Assembly (NCBI GenBank): GCA_964544145.1
Contig: CAZJAT010000019.1
Span: 1 to 33,044 of the forward strand
Direction: 5' to 3'
DNA: 33,044 nucleotides
Source: CAZJAT01 sp964544145
GTDB lineage: Bacteria > Hydrothermota > 32-111
Shown here: in pieces, positions 1 to 9,013 of the stretch
Numbering within the stretch: position 1 is the first letter of the stretch
Layout: the number at the start of each line of letters is the position of its first letter
Made by a program: the position numbers and the translations under genes
Notes under the pieces: generated by a model
Databases searched by the model: none
Told to the model about the DNA's origin: nothing
What the model saw: the letters and a program-made list of their open reading frames with translations, nothing else

Positions 1-553
1 AGTAGGAATTTGCAACTTTAAGATTGGGTTTTTCCTTGAATGATTTAATATTATATACATTATCATCTTCAATTATATCGCCCAATTCTATATAACCATA
101 TCCCACTTCGGGTCTTGTGGGTGGTATGCCAAATGTAATTAAATTTCCTTTAAGCGCATATTCATACCCTATTTCAACAGTTTTTTTAAATTGCTCAATT
201 GTTTTAATACTATGATCTGCAGGACAGACAAGCATTACAGAATCAGGATCAAGCTGTTTCATCTTTATAGCAGCATAACCAATAGCTAAAGCAGTATTTT
301 TTCCCAAGGGTTCTGAGAGAACATTCTCCTCAGGCATACAGTGAAGCTCCGATATGGGACCCTTTAAATGTTCTGTTCCAACAACAAATACATCTTTGTT
401 TGAAATAAATTCTTCAAGCCTTAATACTGTTTCTTCAAGCATCGTTTTATTACTGATAATAGGTAATAATTGTTTTGGCCGCTTTCCTCTTGACATCGGC
501 CAGAACCGTTCTCCTTTGCCTCCTGCTAGAATGATGCCGAAAATGTTTTTCAT
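1..553 (-). CDS. manC: Mannose-1-phosphate guanylyltransferase (GDP-mannose pyrophosphorylase), C-terminus cut by window edge
   Basis: Partial gene: 184 codons from the start, running off the left edge. The translation begins MKNIFGIILAGGKGERFWPM and continues with SR and RPKQLLP, the nucleotide-binding signature (GGxGxRFWPxSR, then PKQ) of mannose-1-phosphate guanylyltransferases. Further in are CPADH, a GYGYIELG stretch and FKEKP, all expected of the family. The enzyme makes GDP-mannose from mannose-1-P and GTP in the cytoplasm, supplying sugars for LPS, capsule or glycan synthesis. The start is supported by a GAGGAG ribosome binding site 7 nt upstream. Many family members carry a C-terminal cupin or isomerase domain; whether this one does lies outside the window. 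The cyclase gene upstream on the same strand ends 69 nt away, so cotranscription is possible but unproven. Confidence 0.93.
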   Translation of the reverse strand, partial: MKNIFGIILAGGKGERFWPMSRGKRPKQLLPIISNKTMLEETVLRLEEFISNKDVFVVGTEHLKGPISELHCMPEENVLSEPLGKNTALAIGYAAIKMKQLDPDSVMLVCPADHSIKTIEQFKKTVEIGYEYALKGNLITFGIPPTRPEVGYGYIELGDIIEDDNVYNIKSFKEKPNLKVANSY

Positions 554-568
554 AAATCTCCTCTTTTA

Positions 569-592
569 TTACCTTTTTATTATATAAGGTAA
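569..592. promoter_or_regulatory. Small inverted repeat in the leader of the guanylyltransferase gene
   Basis: TTACCTT and AAGGTAA form a perfect 7-bp dyad around a 10-nt AT-rich loop, 16 nt upstream of the guanylyltransferase start codon. It has no following U-run in either direction, so it is not a convincing terminator. It could be an operator or chance in AT-rich DNA. Confidence 0.25.
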
Positions 593-622
593 ATATTATC
601 AGTCAATATGAGATTATATTTT

Positions 623-3600
623 TTATTCAGTATTTAATTTTAATTTTTCAGAAATAATTGCTGCTTTTTCCTTATACTCAATTTTTTTTGTTTTTCTAAA
701 CATTTTCTTTAATGCATTCATTGCTTCTGTACACACTTTATAATCACTGCTTGCCAAACATTTAATGTAATTCTGCTTCAGTTCTGTTCTGATGTCTTTT
801 GCTTTAATTTCTTCAATGGCTTTAAATGCTTTTTCTTTATCAATATCCAATAATATTTCTGCAAGTATTAATTTTCCTTCTACACCGTAATTTTCACCCT
901 CAATTGACTTGGAAACAAATTCACATTCCTCTGCATTAGATAGTGCTTCTTGAATATTGCCCATATCTCTTTTCAAAAAAGCCATTTCACCCCGAATAGA
1001 TGCAATATATGATTTTGCACCCATTTCTTCAGCTTTGGATAGAGCTTTGTTTAAAAACATATCTGCATTATTAAAATCGCCTGTTTTACGTTTCACAGAA
1101 CCCATTGAGTGAAGTGTGTTAACAATACTTCGTTTAACTCCCAGTTCCTTTACAATTTCATAACTCTTTTCAAATGAACTGAATGCATCCTCATAATTGC
1201 CCGTATATGCCATTAAATCGCCAATGGACGAATAGGTGTTGGCTAACATCTTATCATCGGCAGAGCTGTCGGCAATATCTAATTTTTCCATAAAACATTC
1301 CATTGCACTTTGGATATCACCTTCAATTAAATGTACTTCCCCTAGATTCCCTAATGTTATTCCCATTCCATATCTGATCTTCAATGGTTTAAATATTCCA
1401 ATAACCTCATTGTATAATGATTTTGCTTTCCTATAATCACCGATATTGAAGTATACTGAACCCAAATTAAGCATAGAATATGCTTTACCTTTTACTTCGC
1501 CCATTTCATCTGCTGTTTTAATCTTGAAATTAAGCATATCAATAGCCTTATCATATTCCCCTTTGGTGATAAAGATACTTGCCATGTTTCCGGTTAATAC
1601 ACTTACAATTCGCTTTATACCGGCCTTTTTCGCTAAATTTAATGCTTTTTTATAATAAGCAGCAGCTTTTTTCATGTCACCCTTATACCAATAAACACCT
1701 CCCATATTTCCATATGAACTGCATAATGATTCTATTGAATGGTTCTTCTTTGCTATTTTTACTGAATATTTAAAATTCTTTATTGCCTCATCATAGTGCC
1801 CTAGATTCCAATAATAATTGCCAATATTGGTATACATACCTTCATATAGATTTTCACGTTTCCCTGATATGGTCATTTTCTCAGCTCTTTGAAAATCCTC
1901 CTTAGCATTATCCATCCTGCCCTGTGTCATATTAACAGCACCTGTCATTAACAGAGTTCTAATGATATTGTCCGTGTCATTATTTTTTTCAGCAATCTCA
2001 CGTGCCCTCAAAGCACTTCTTATACATTTACTGTAATCGCTCCTCAACCGGAAAACCTCGCTTATTCCCATTAATGCTCTGCTTTCCAGGAAATTTTCAT
2101 TTGATGCCCTTGATTTTACCAGTGATAATCTGTAATAATTCAAAGATTTTTCCAGGTCTCCTATATAAAAATAAGTGTCTGCTTTTCTGACATATATTTC
2201 TGCATGTTTTTTGATATCATTTGTTATAATTAACATTCTGTCCAATATAGCAGAATTTTCATCATTTTTGAAATTCTCAGCAGCCCATTTTGATGCAATA
2301 TCATAATAATGATATGCATCTGAATAAAACTCTCCCTTATCATAATGATAGCCAATCTTGTAATGATATGAATTGTCTTCATTAAAAAGCATGCGCATTA
2401 TCACTGCAACCTTCAAATGTAATTTTGTGATATCCTTTTTCATCTGCATTCCATATACAGCATCCCTCATGACACTTTGCAGAAATACATAGTACTGTGT
2501 ATTCAATGGACTCCATATTTCCTCTGCTTCCCCCTGCATTACAGTATCACTTATGGCATCACGTTCCAGCATATTTTTCAACACCTCCGTCTGGAATTCT
2601 ACTCCCAGAACGGATGCATGCTTCACGGCTTCCCTCAATGAAACATTAAGGCTGTCAATTCTCGCCACAAGTATACTGCCTATCTCTGATGGAACATCAA
2701 TGCTTTGAGAAATAAGCTGATATTCATCATTATTGATTTCCAGTAATTTGTTGTTTTTCAAATATGCAGTTAACTGAGCAGCAAAAAATGGATTACCTCC
2801 TGATTTTTCCATAATTATATCTACAACATCCTTAGACACAGCAAGATTAAGATGTTTTTTAATAAGCGTCTCAATATTGCGCTTACTGAGATTGTTGAGC
2901 TCAATTTGATTATAAGATAATTTGCTGTCGTTCAATGCTTCAGGAATATCATTCCTTCCGGTCATAACAATACAGAATGGTAATGACGAACTATCTCTTA
3001 AAATAATATTGAGTGCTTTAATGCTGTCATTATCGGCTATATCAATATCATCAATTAGAATCAAGCTTTTTTTACTTATAATATTGTTAATATAATCCCT
3101 AAGAACAAATAATTTAACCTCAAATTTATCCTTTGGAGGGAGATTATGGTAATCATCATTCTTCAAATATATATCCGCTATATCTGCTATAACAGCTTCC
3201 TGACCTTCAAGGGAAGGATAACTGCTTATGAAATTTGCTAATACATTTTCATTCTTTTCACTATTTCTGTCCGTCCCCAATATACTCCTGAAATGGTTCT
3301 TAAAGGGATTTAAACTTCTTTTGAAAACAGGGTCGCATCTCATTCGAATAATATTAATCTCGCTATTATAATGATTCTCAATATAATCCAGAATCATTGA
3401 TTTTCCTGATCCTGTATTTCCTTTAATATATACTATGCCCCCATTTCTGTTGTTTTTCACATGATCTGTTTTATTGGTCAGTGTGCTAAGCTCCGACATC
3501 CTTCCAATAATACTCTCATTCCTTGATACCCTTTGTTTCTGGCCGCCAAGGCTATATATTTCTACTTCCTGCTGTTTGCCTTTCACTGAGAATTTACCAT

Positions 3601-4711
3601 AATAGTCAGCATCTGCATATTTTTCAACCAATCTCATGAATTGCCTGTCTATAAGCACTTCACCGTAATCAGCTTTACTCATAAGCCGTGCCGACAGATT
3701 TACTGTATCTCCAAGCACAGTATACGTACTTCTTTGGTTCCCAATAAAACCTGCAAAGACATTTCCGAATGTGATTCCCATTTTAACACAATTTTTATGT
3801 AATTTTCTTGTTTCATCAACAAACATCAGTGCACGCTCTGCATTGTTTCCTTTTGCTATAGGAGCTCCAAAGACAATCAGCATTTTATTTCCCTTATCAC
3901 CAAAATCAAGCGTATTGAAATAGCCGCCGCTCTTTTCAGTAATATTTAATATATCCTTAACAAATTCAAAGAGTTTTTTATTGCTCCCTAATTCCTTGAA
4001 ATTCAAGAAAATATTTATTGTTTCCCTAAATTCATTTTCCGCATCTAAGATATTACTGAACATATAATTGAATATCTCTTGATTGCTGCATTTTGGAATA
4101 GCTTTTTTCTCATTTTTTACATCACTGCTGAATTGTTCAATCAAATAATATTTCTTCATTGCTAATTGCTTCATAGGAAAATTTATTTTTGATTTCAAGT
4201 ACTCATCAATGATAATCTCGCCCGGTTTGCAGATATTCTGACATTCAGCTGACCGGTCAACCGCTTTTCCCTTGAAATAGAACGTTTTTCTACTATCCTC
4301 TCCCGGAATACCCCACAACACTGTACCATAGGAAATCCCTATTTTTATTGATAATTTTGTGTATTGTCCGCCCAAATCAAGTGTTTTATAATTTAAAAAT
4401 AATTCCTGAATGGCATTACCTGCCATTATTGAATCTGTTCCATTACTGAATATACCCGTAAATGCATCGCCTGCAAATGTCGCAATAAAACCATTATTTG
4501 AATAGACAATATCTTCAATCTCTCTGAATAAATCATTGAGTATTTCAGATAACATTTCAGCACCATATTTTCCCTTTTTCATAAGTAATTCCGTCATAGC
4601 CGTAAACCCACTAATATCAGCAAACATAACAGCACGATTCATTCTTCCGGAATATTTGTCAATCGATTCGCTGCATATAAAATACGGTACTAAATTCCTC
4701 TTCTCTTTCAT
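623..4711 (-). CDS. Soluble-adenylyl-cyclase-like protein: tandem class III cyclase domains + AAA/NTPase + TPR array
   Basis: Very large cytoplasmic signalling protein (1362 aa from ATG 4711; a TTG codon lies directly before it, and GGAGG is just upstream). Residues about 26-190 form a class III nucleotide cyclase domain with both metal-binding aspartates (FADISGFT near residue 33, AGDAF near 83). Residues about 240-390 form a second domain whose front half has FGDKG and VFGAP in place of the usual metal site, but which keeps the TYTVLGDTVNLSARL motif. Then come a P-loop NTPase module (GNTGSGKS about 432-439, LILIDDID about 551-558) and about ten TPRs (about 840-1290). This C1-C2-NTPase-TPR order is that of soluble adenylyl cyclase (ADCY10) and its bacterial relatives, which make cAMP. 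One active site is expected at the C1/C2 interface. No membrane segment is seen. Whether the product is cAMP or cGMP is not decided here. Confidence 0.9.
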   Translation of the reverse strand: MKEKRNLVPYFICSESIDKYSGRMNRAVMFADISGFTAMTELLMKKGKYGAEMLSEILNDLFREIEDIVYSNNGFIATFAGDAFTGIFSNGTDSIMAGNAIQELFLNYKTLDLGGQYTKLSIKIGISYGTVLWGIPGEDSRKTFYFKGKAVDRSAECQNICKPGEIIIDEYLKSKINFPMKQLAMKKYYLIEQFSSDVKNEKKAIPKCSNQEIFNYMFSNILDAENEFRETINIFLNFKELGSNKKLFEFVKDILNITEKSGGYFNTLDFGDKGNKMLIVFGAPIAKGNNAERALMFVDETRKLHKNCVKMGITFGNVFAGFIGNQRSTYTVLGDTVNLSARLMSKADYGEVLIDRQFMRLVEKYADADYYGKFSVKGKQQEVEIYSLGGQKQRVSRNESIIGRMSELSTLTNKTDHVKNNRNGGIVYIKGNTGSGKSMILDYIENHYNSEINIIRMRCDPVFKRSLNPFKNHFRSILGTDRNSEKNENVLANFISSYPSLEGQEAVIADIADIYLKNDDYHNLPPKDKFEVKLFVLRDYINNIISKKSLILIDDIDIADNDSIKALNIILRDSSSLPFCIVMTGRNDIPEALNDSKLSYNQIELNNLSKRNIETLIKKHLNLAVSKDVVDIIMEKSGGNPFFAAQLTAYLKNNKLLEINNDEYQLISQSIDVPSEIGSILVARIDSLNVSLREAVKHASVLGVEFQTEVLKNMLERDAISDTVMQGEAEEIWSPLNTQYYVFLQSVMRDAVYGMQMKKDITKLHLKVAVIMRMLFNEDNSYHYKIGYHYDKGEFYSDAYHYYDIASKWAAENFKNDENSAILDRMLIITNDIKKHAEIYVRKADTYFYIGDLEKSLNYYRLSLVKSRASNENFLESRALMGISEVFRLRSDYSKCIRSALRAREIAEKNNDTDNIIRTLLMTGAVNMTQGRMDNAKEDFQRAEKMTISGKRENLYEGMYTNIGNYYWNLGHYDEAIKNFKYSVKIAKKNHSIESLCSSYGNMGGVYWYKGDMKKAAAYYKKALNLAKKAGIKRIVSVLTGNMASIFITKGEYDKAIDMLNFKIKTADEMGEVKGKAYSMLNLGSVYFNIGDYRKAKSLYNEVIGIFKPLKIRYGMGITLGNLGEVHLIEGDIQSAMECFMEKLDIADSSADDKMLANTYSSIGDLMAYTGNYEDAFSSFEKSYEIVKELGVKRSIVNTLHSMGSVKRKTGDFNNADMFLNKALSKAEEMGAKSYIASIRGEMAFLKRDMGNIQEALSNAEECEFVSKSIEGENYGVEGKLILAEILLDIDKEKAFKAIEEIKAKDIRTELKQNYIKCLASSDYKVCTEAMNALKKMFRKTKKIEYKEKAAIISEKLKLNTE

Positions 4712-4726
4712 CAAACCTCCAGCTAT

Positions 4727-4755
4727 ATAATAAAATATACTCCCCCAAATTACAA
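4727..4755 (-). promoter_or_regulatory. Candidate sigma70-type promoter of the cyclase gene
   Basis: On the minus strand TTGTAA (4755-4750), a 17-nt spacer and TATTAT (4732-4727) precede the cyclase start by 16 nt. The -35 hexamer matches the consensus at 4 of 6 positions and the -10 at 5 of 6. The -35 overlaps the left end of the 25-bp inverted repeat, so a protein bound there could block or help this promoter. Confidence 0.45.
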
Positions 4756-4893
4756 GGCCGGGCCTTGACTTTTTGACATAAATTTTTATGAAATACCTTC
4801 ACTTATCTTTTTAAATTGCCAAATTTCACTAAAATATGTTCAATAATGACACATGTTGCAATAATAATTGTCAAAAAGTCAAGGCCCGGCCTT
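4754..4893. repeat. 140-bp element bounded by perfect 25-bp inverted repeats (MITE-like or shared operator)
   Basis: Arms at 4754-4778 and 4869-4893 are perfect reverse complements over 25 bp. Each arm also contains a 13-bp palindrome, AAGGCCGGGCCTT, which is GC-rich against an AT-rich background, followed by GACTTTTTGACA reading inward. The 90-bp interior is AT-rich and has no ORF. No target-site duplication was found next to the arms and no second copy was seen in the window. It lies between divergent genes (cyclase and gdhA). Confidence 0.75.
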
Positions 4894-4922
4894 ATTCCCT
4901 TCACAATAGGCTGTTTTTTGTA

Positions 4923-4950
4923 TTGACTTTATGGGGATGAGTAATATAAT
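4923..4950 (+). promoter_or_regulatory. Sigma70-type promoter of gdhA
   Basis: TTGACT (4923-4928), a 16-nt spacer and a perfect TATAAT (4945-4950). Transcription should start near 4957, giving a leader of about 46 nt. This rules out the ATG at 4931, which lies inside the promoter, and supports the start at 5003. Confidence 0.75.
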
Positions 4951-4960
4951 TACAAAACAT

Positions 4961-4980
4961 TTAGCGGTATTTAGCGGTAT
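4961..4980 (+). repeat. Tandem decamer repeat in the gdhA leader (2 x TTAGCGGTAT)
   Basis: Two perfect head-to-tail copies of TTAGCGGTAT sit directly downstream of the expected transcription start and 10 nt before the AAAGGAGG ribosome binding site. The position fits an operator or RNA-binding site controlling gdhA, but a simple duplication is also possible. Confidence 0.55.
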
Positions 4981-5002
4981 AATTAATCCAAAAGGAGGAT
5001 TC

Positions 5003-6346
5003 ATGAGCGTATATGCAAAACGGGTATTTGAGGATCTCAAGAAAAGATATCCTTGGGAAACCGAATTCCTTCAGGCAGCTGATGAAGTTTTATCTTCACT
5101 CAGCCTGTATTTGGACAGGGAGCCCAAATATGAAAACGCAGCTATTCTCGAAAGACTCGTAGAGCCCGAGAGAATTATTTTATTCAGAGTACCTTGGTTA
5201 GATGACAAGGGTAATGTACAGGTTAACAGGGGTTACAGGGTTGAATTTAACAGCGCAATAGGTCCTTACAAGGGCGGCCTGAGATTCCATCCCTCTGTAA
5301 ATCTCGGTATTTTAAAGTTTCTGGGTTTTGAACAGATATTAAAGAATTCTCTTACAGGTCTGCCAATGGGCGGCGGTAAGGGCGGTTCTGATTTTGACCC
5401 AAAAGGAAAATCCGATAATGAAGTGATGAAATTTACCCAAAGTTTCATGTCAGAATTATTCAGACACATTGGTCCCAACACAGACGTACCTGCAGGCGAC
5501 ATTGGTGTCGGTGGAAGAGAAATCGGATTTATGTATGGTCAGTACAGAAGACTCAGAAATGAGTTTACAGGCGTACTCACCGGTAAAGGTCTCAATTGGG
5601 GCGGATCACTGATAAGGCCGGAAGCAACAGGTTATGGCGCAGTTTATTTTGCAGAAGAAATGCTCAAGACAAAGAATCAGGCATTTGAAGGCAAGACAGT
5701 AGCAATTTCCGGTTCAGGCAATGTGGCACAATATGCTACTCAAAAGGTTAATCAGCTTGGCGGTAAGGTTGTTACATTGTCCGACTCAGCAGGTTCAATT
5801 TACGACAAAGACGGAATCACACCCGAGAAACATGCATTTATTCTTGAACTTAAAAATGTCAAGAGAGGAAGAATCAAAGAATATGCAGACAAATTTGGAT
5901 GTAAATACTTTGAGGGTAAAAGACCTTGGGAAATTGACAAATTTGATATTGCTCTGCCATGTGCAACACAGAATGAACTCAATAAGCAGGAAGCAGAAAC
6001 ACTTGTTAAGAACGGATGTCTATGTGTATCAGAAGGTGCAAATATGCCCACAGAGCCGGATGCAGTTGAAGTGTTTATCAATAACGGAATTCTCTTCGGC
6101 CCGGGTAAAGCAGCTAATGCAGGCGGCGTAGCAACATCAGGTCTGGAAATGTCACAGAATTCATTGAGATTGTCATGGACCAGAGAAGAAGTTGACGAGA
6201 AATTGCATCAAATCATGATTAACATTCATGCATCAGCATATGAAGCAGCAAAAGAAGTCGGCACACCGGGTAATTATGTAAATGGTGCCAATATTGCCGG
6301 ATTTAAGAAAGTTGCAAATGCAATGCTTGATCAGGGTGTTATCTAA
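5003..6346 (+). CDS. gdhA: NADP-type glutamate dehydrogenase
   Basis: 447 aa from ATG 5003, the length of the classical hexameric NADP-dependent enzyme of E. coli. It interconverts 2-oxoglutarate plus ammonia with glutamate and so links nitrogen assimilation to central carbon. Visible motifs: FRVPWLDDKGNVQVNRGYRV, NSAIGPYKGGLRFHPSV and the catalytic-lysine region LTGLPMGGGKGG, then FMSELFRHIGPNTDVPAGDIGVG, and a Rossmann segment VAISGSGNVAQYA for the dinucleotide. The later SEGANMPTEPDA and FGPGKAANAGGVA are also diagnostic. The start was chosen because it follows AAAGGAGG by 4 nt and because the upstream in-frame ATG (4931) lies within the promoter. The gene stands alone with its own promoter and terminator. 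NADP preference is inferred from overall similarity to the 447-residue class. Confidence 0.97.
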   Translation: MSVYAKRVFEDLKKRYPWETEFLQAADEVLSSLSLYLDREPKYENAAILERLVEPERIILFRVPWLDDKGNVQVNRGYRVEFNSAIGPYKGGLRFHPSVNLGILKFLGFEQILKNSLTGLPMGGGKGGSDFDPKGKSDNEVMKFTQSFMSELFRHIGPNTDVPAGDIGVGGREIGFMYGQYRRLRNEFTGVLTGKGLNWGGSLIRPEATGYGAVYFAEEMLKTKNQAFEGKTVAISGSGNVAQYATQKVNQLGGKVVTLSDSAGSIYDKDGITPEKHAFILELKNVKRGRIKEYADKFGCKYFEGKRPWEIDKFDIALPCATQNELNKQEAETLVKNGCLCVSEGANMPTEPDAVEVFINNGILFGPGKAANAGGVATSGLEMSQNSLRLSWTREEVDEKLHQIMINIHASAYEAAKEVGTPGNYVNGANIAGFKKVANAMLDQGVI

Positions 6347-6369
6347 TTTTTGTAATTTTTTTTTCTAAT

Positions 6370-6400
6370 AAAAAAAGGAGGCAATTGCCTCCTTTTTTTT
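6370..6400. terminator. Bidirectional rho-independent terminator between gdhA and the M16 operon
   Basis: The stem GGAGGCAATTGCCTCC (6377-6392) is flanked by seven A on the left and eight T on the right, so it can terminate transcripts from both converging operons. The stop codon of the M16 gene (6401-6399) falls in its right tail. Confidence 0.9.
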
Positions 6401-7664
6401 ATTCCGGTTTTTCCAGAATAAATATTGTATATTGACTTAGATATGTATTGAATAATTCCTTAAGAACATCCGGTTTTATATCCTTGATTAACTGTATAAA
6501 TTTTCCTGAGTGATTAAAATCATCATATATCATATAATCATATCCGGTCTGAACACTCTTGTTCAGTGATTGCTCATTCTGCATATAATAGCTTGTTTCA
6601 TACAGATTTGTGATATTGTCAATCTCTTCCTGCATAACCCCGTCTCTTTTTGCATTCTCAAACTCGTTCATTGTCAGGGTGATTGAGGAATCAGGATAAT
6701 CAGTGCTTACATAGAAATAACCATAATTTGTTTTTCTCATACTTGCTCCGACAAAGGCAGCATATGTGAGTCCGTATTTGGTTCTCAACACCTCATAAAC
6801 TCTTCTCGACAGAATTGATAGGCCTATGCGTATATTCGCATAATCATCTGAAAGTATTGAAGGCACTTCATATTTAACTGCTACATATGATGTCATGAGA
6901 TTTTCTTTACTGTCTCTCATTTCTCTATCACCGGCATATTTTGTGTATTGAGGAACCTTGAAATCACTGCCTTGTTTAATGGATTTAATCCCCTTCAATT
7001 CTGTTTTTAAATAATCAATAACTTTTTCAGGTTCAATTCCCGACACTATGGATATTATAATCCTATTCTTCTGTGTCAAATATTCAATGTGTTTTTTTAA
7101 ATCATTTACTGATATTCTTTCAATCGTATTTATCCTTCCTTTAGGATATCCATAATACGGGTGCCCCTCATAGTATATATCATTTAGTCTGTCCCACACT
7201 ATCTCATCAGGGCTGTCTGCCTGCTGTTTCAAATCAGCAATAATCTTCTGTTTTACATTTTCAATCTGTTTTTCATTAAGTAAAGGTTTTTTAACGGAAG
7301 AAATTAGTATATCTATTGCCTCCTTAAAATATTTGTTAATACTGGAGAATCCAATATATGAGTAATCATAATCAGCAGTAAAATCAACTTGAATACCGTA
7401 TCTATCCATTAGTTTGTCATATTCTTCCATTGGGTATTTCTTGCTTCCCTTCTGAATCGCCTGAAGCAGAAATGTTTCAATTCCTGCATTCTCCGGTTTA
7501 TAGTTCAATGTTCCCCCATCAAAAAAGATGGTCATTGCACTAATATTATATGATTTGTCATAATCATAGATTACATCAATATTGTTCACTGTGTATTTGC
7601 GGATTTCTGCGGACAATGAGACAACACTTACTATAATAAGACAGATAATCAATAGCTTTTTCAT
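6399..7664 (-). CDS. M16 peptidase-family protein, catalytically inactive partner subunit
   Basis: 421 aa from ATG 7664. A GTG three codons upstream is also possible, but ATG 7664 overlaps the upstream stop as ATGA and follows GGAAGGAG. An N-terminal signal peptide (MKKLLIICLIIVSVVSLSA) sends it out of the cytoplasm. The fold is that of M16 (pitrilysin/insulinase) proteins, including the C-terminal Arg-Tyr signature region RRVYEVLRTKYGLTYAAFVG. At the place of the zinc motif HxxEH it reads GIETFLLQAI, so zinc ligands and the catalytic glutamate are absent. Together with the adjacent active gene this matches the two-subunit M16B arrangement, in which the inactive chain helps bind the peptide. 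Last gene of the operon, ending in the shared terminator. Confidence 0.9.
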   Translation of the reverse strand: MKKLLIICLIIVSVVSLSAEIRKYTVNNIDVIYDYDKSYNISAMTIFFDGGTLNYKPENAGIETFLLQAIQKGSKKYPMEEYDKLMDRYGIQVDFTADYDYSYIGFSSINKYFKEAIDILISSVKKPLLNEKQIENVKQKIIADLKQQADSPDEIVWDRLNDIYYEGHPYYGYPKGRINTIERISVNDLKKHIEYLTQKNRIIISIVSGIEPEKVIDYLKTELKGIKSIKQGSDFKVPQYTKYAGDREMRDSKENLMTSYVAVKYEVPSILSDDYANIRIGLSILSRRVYEVLRTKYGLTYAAFVGASMRKTNYGYFYVSTDYPDSSITLTMNEFENAKRDGVMQEEIDNITNLYETSYYMQNEQSLNKSVQTGYDYMIYDDFNHSGKFIQLIKDIKPDVLKELFNTYLSQYTIFILEKPE

Positions 7665-9013
7665 ATTCCACACTCCTTCCAGGTATCATCGAAATACTCT
7701 GATGCAGCATCCTCGCTAACAAGAACACCAATGACTTTTTTCTTATCAACAAGATATTTATTTACCACTGCTGAAATTTGTTCTGCATTCACAGCTCTGA
7801 TATTATCCAGATAATTTATAAAATAATCTGTATCTGAAATACACCACCAGAAACCGGTGTTGAGAGCAAAATCCTCTGTTGACTGAACATTGTATAGAAA
7901 ATTAATTTCAGATCTTTCCTTTGCTTCTTCAATGGTCTGCTCTGTGTAGTATTTGGTATCCTTCATTAAATTAATCTCATTAAGAATAATATCCGCCACC
8001 TTCTGGGCATTTTCCGGCATAAGCACAGCATAGAATGTAAATGTTCCACCATCCTGCTGCGTGAAATATCCCGCATAGAAATCGTAAACTAGACCCTCAT
8101 TTACCAGTTTTTTCCTCAATTCAAATGATTTCATGCGTATAAGCTCTGTAAGCAGATCCATTGCATATGTATCTTCCCTATTCTCATCCACATCCGGACC
8201 TCTGAACTGAATTGACAAACGCGACACATTAACATCACCCTTAACAAGGATTTTTTTATCTGATTCAAGATATGGATGCTCAGGGTAGTTAAAATCCGGT
8301 TGCTCTCCCATTTTCCAGTCATCAAAATATTGTCTTACAAGTTTTTCTGTTTTCTTAAAATCAATATCGCCGACTATAATCAAAGCACAATTATTGGGTA
8401 TATAGAACTTACTCTGTATATCCTTCATCTGCTCCTGAGTTGCGCCGAGAATGACATCCTTTTCCCCTATGGCATTCTTTCTGTAAAAATACTCTTCAAA
8501 CATTGCTTTTTCAGTTGCCTGATAAAAAATATAATTGGATTCGCTGAAATCCCTCTTAAATTCATTCATTACAACATTTTTCTCTTTCATTAACTCAATT
8601 GTATCAAAGAGGGGTTCCCTGATTGCATATTTCATAAACTCCAGTCCCTCATTAATACGGCTCGAAGGTAATGTGAAATAATAGCGAACTGATTCATTGG
8701 ATGTCATGCCATTATATATTATCCCCAGCTCCCTTATTCTCTTAGCATATTCTTCCTGAGACTGCCATTTCTTATTGCCTTTAAAGAACATATGCTCATA
8801 GAGATGTGATAAACCGCAATTTTCCGGTATCTGAGTATATGCACCATTTCTTGCAGCAATTTCTATTGTTACAATAGGCTGTTTGTCTGATTTTATCATA
8901 ATCAGCTCAAGACCGTTATCTAATTCCATTATCCTGTATTCTTTGTTGAACATTGTTTCTGCGCTAAGCAAAAGTGCTGTGATAAAGAATAACAATATTA
9001 ACCATTTCTTCAT
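7661..9013 (-). CDS. M16 family zinc metallopeptidase, active subunit
   Basis: 450 aa with a signal peptide (MKKWLILLFFITALLLSAE), so probably periplasmic. It carries the inverted zinc motif HLYEH (H70, E73, H74) and the distal ligand glutamate E151 in NVVMNEF, exactly 76 residues after H74, as in the HxxEHx(74-76)E signature. A C-terminal M16 half follows. It should degrade or process peptides in the periplasm; the substrate is unknown. The start codon is preceded by AAGGAG and overlaps the stop of the upstream membrane-protein gene (ATGA). Its own stop overlaps the start of the inactive partner, so the two chains are probably made in equal amounts as a heterodimer. Confidence 0.94.
   Translation of the reverse strand: MKKWLILLFFITALLLSAETMFNKEYRIMELDNGLELIMIKSDKQPIVTIEIAARNGAYTQIPENCGLSHLYEHMFFKGNKKWQSQEEYAKRIRELGIIYNGMTSNESVRYYFTLPSSRINEGLEFMKYAIREPLFDTIELMKEKNVVMNEFKRDFSESNYIFYQATEKAMFEEYFYRKNAIGEKDVILGATQEQMKDIQSKFYIPNNCALIIVGDIDFKKTEKLVRQYFDDWKMGEQPDFNYPEHPYLESDKKILVKGDVNVSRLSIQFRGPDVDENREDTYAMDLLTELIRMKSFELRKKLVNEGLVYDFYAGYFTQQDGGTFTFYAVLMPENAQKVADIILNEINLMKDTKYYTEQTIEEAKERSEINFLYNVQSTEDFALNTGFWWCISDTDYFINYLDNIRAVNAEQISAVVNKYLVDKKKVIGVLVSEDAASEYFDDTWKECGI

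Noticed and set aside
4754..4766. Arm palindrome read as a transcription terminator
   Set aside because: A hairpin from AAGGCCGGGCCTT has at best a 4-bp stem with a 5-nt loop and no adjacent U-run; a protein site or element end fits better.
4931..5002. Upstream in-frame ATG that would add 24 residues to glutamate dehydrogenase
   Set aside because: It lies between the -35 and -10 of a very good promoter, has no ribosome site, and the ATG at 5003 has AAAGGAGG and gives the exact classical family length.
5721..6131. 136-codon open frame inside gdhA
   Set aside because: Shadow in another frame of a clearly coding gene; composition and lack of a ribosome site give no support.
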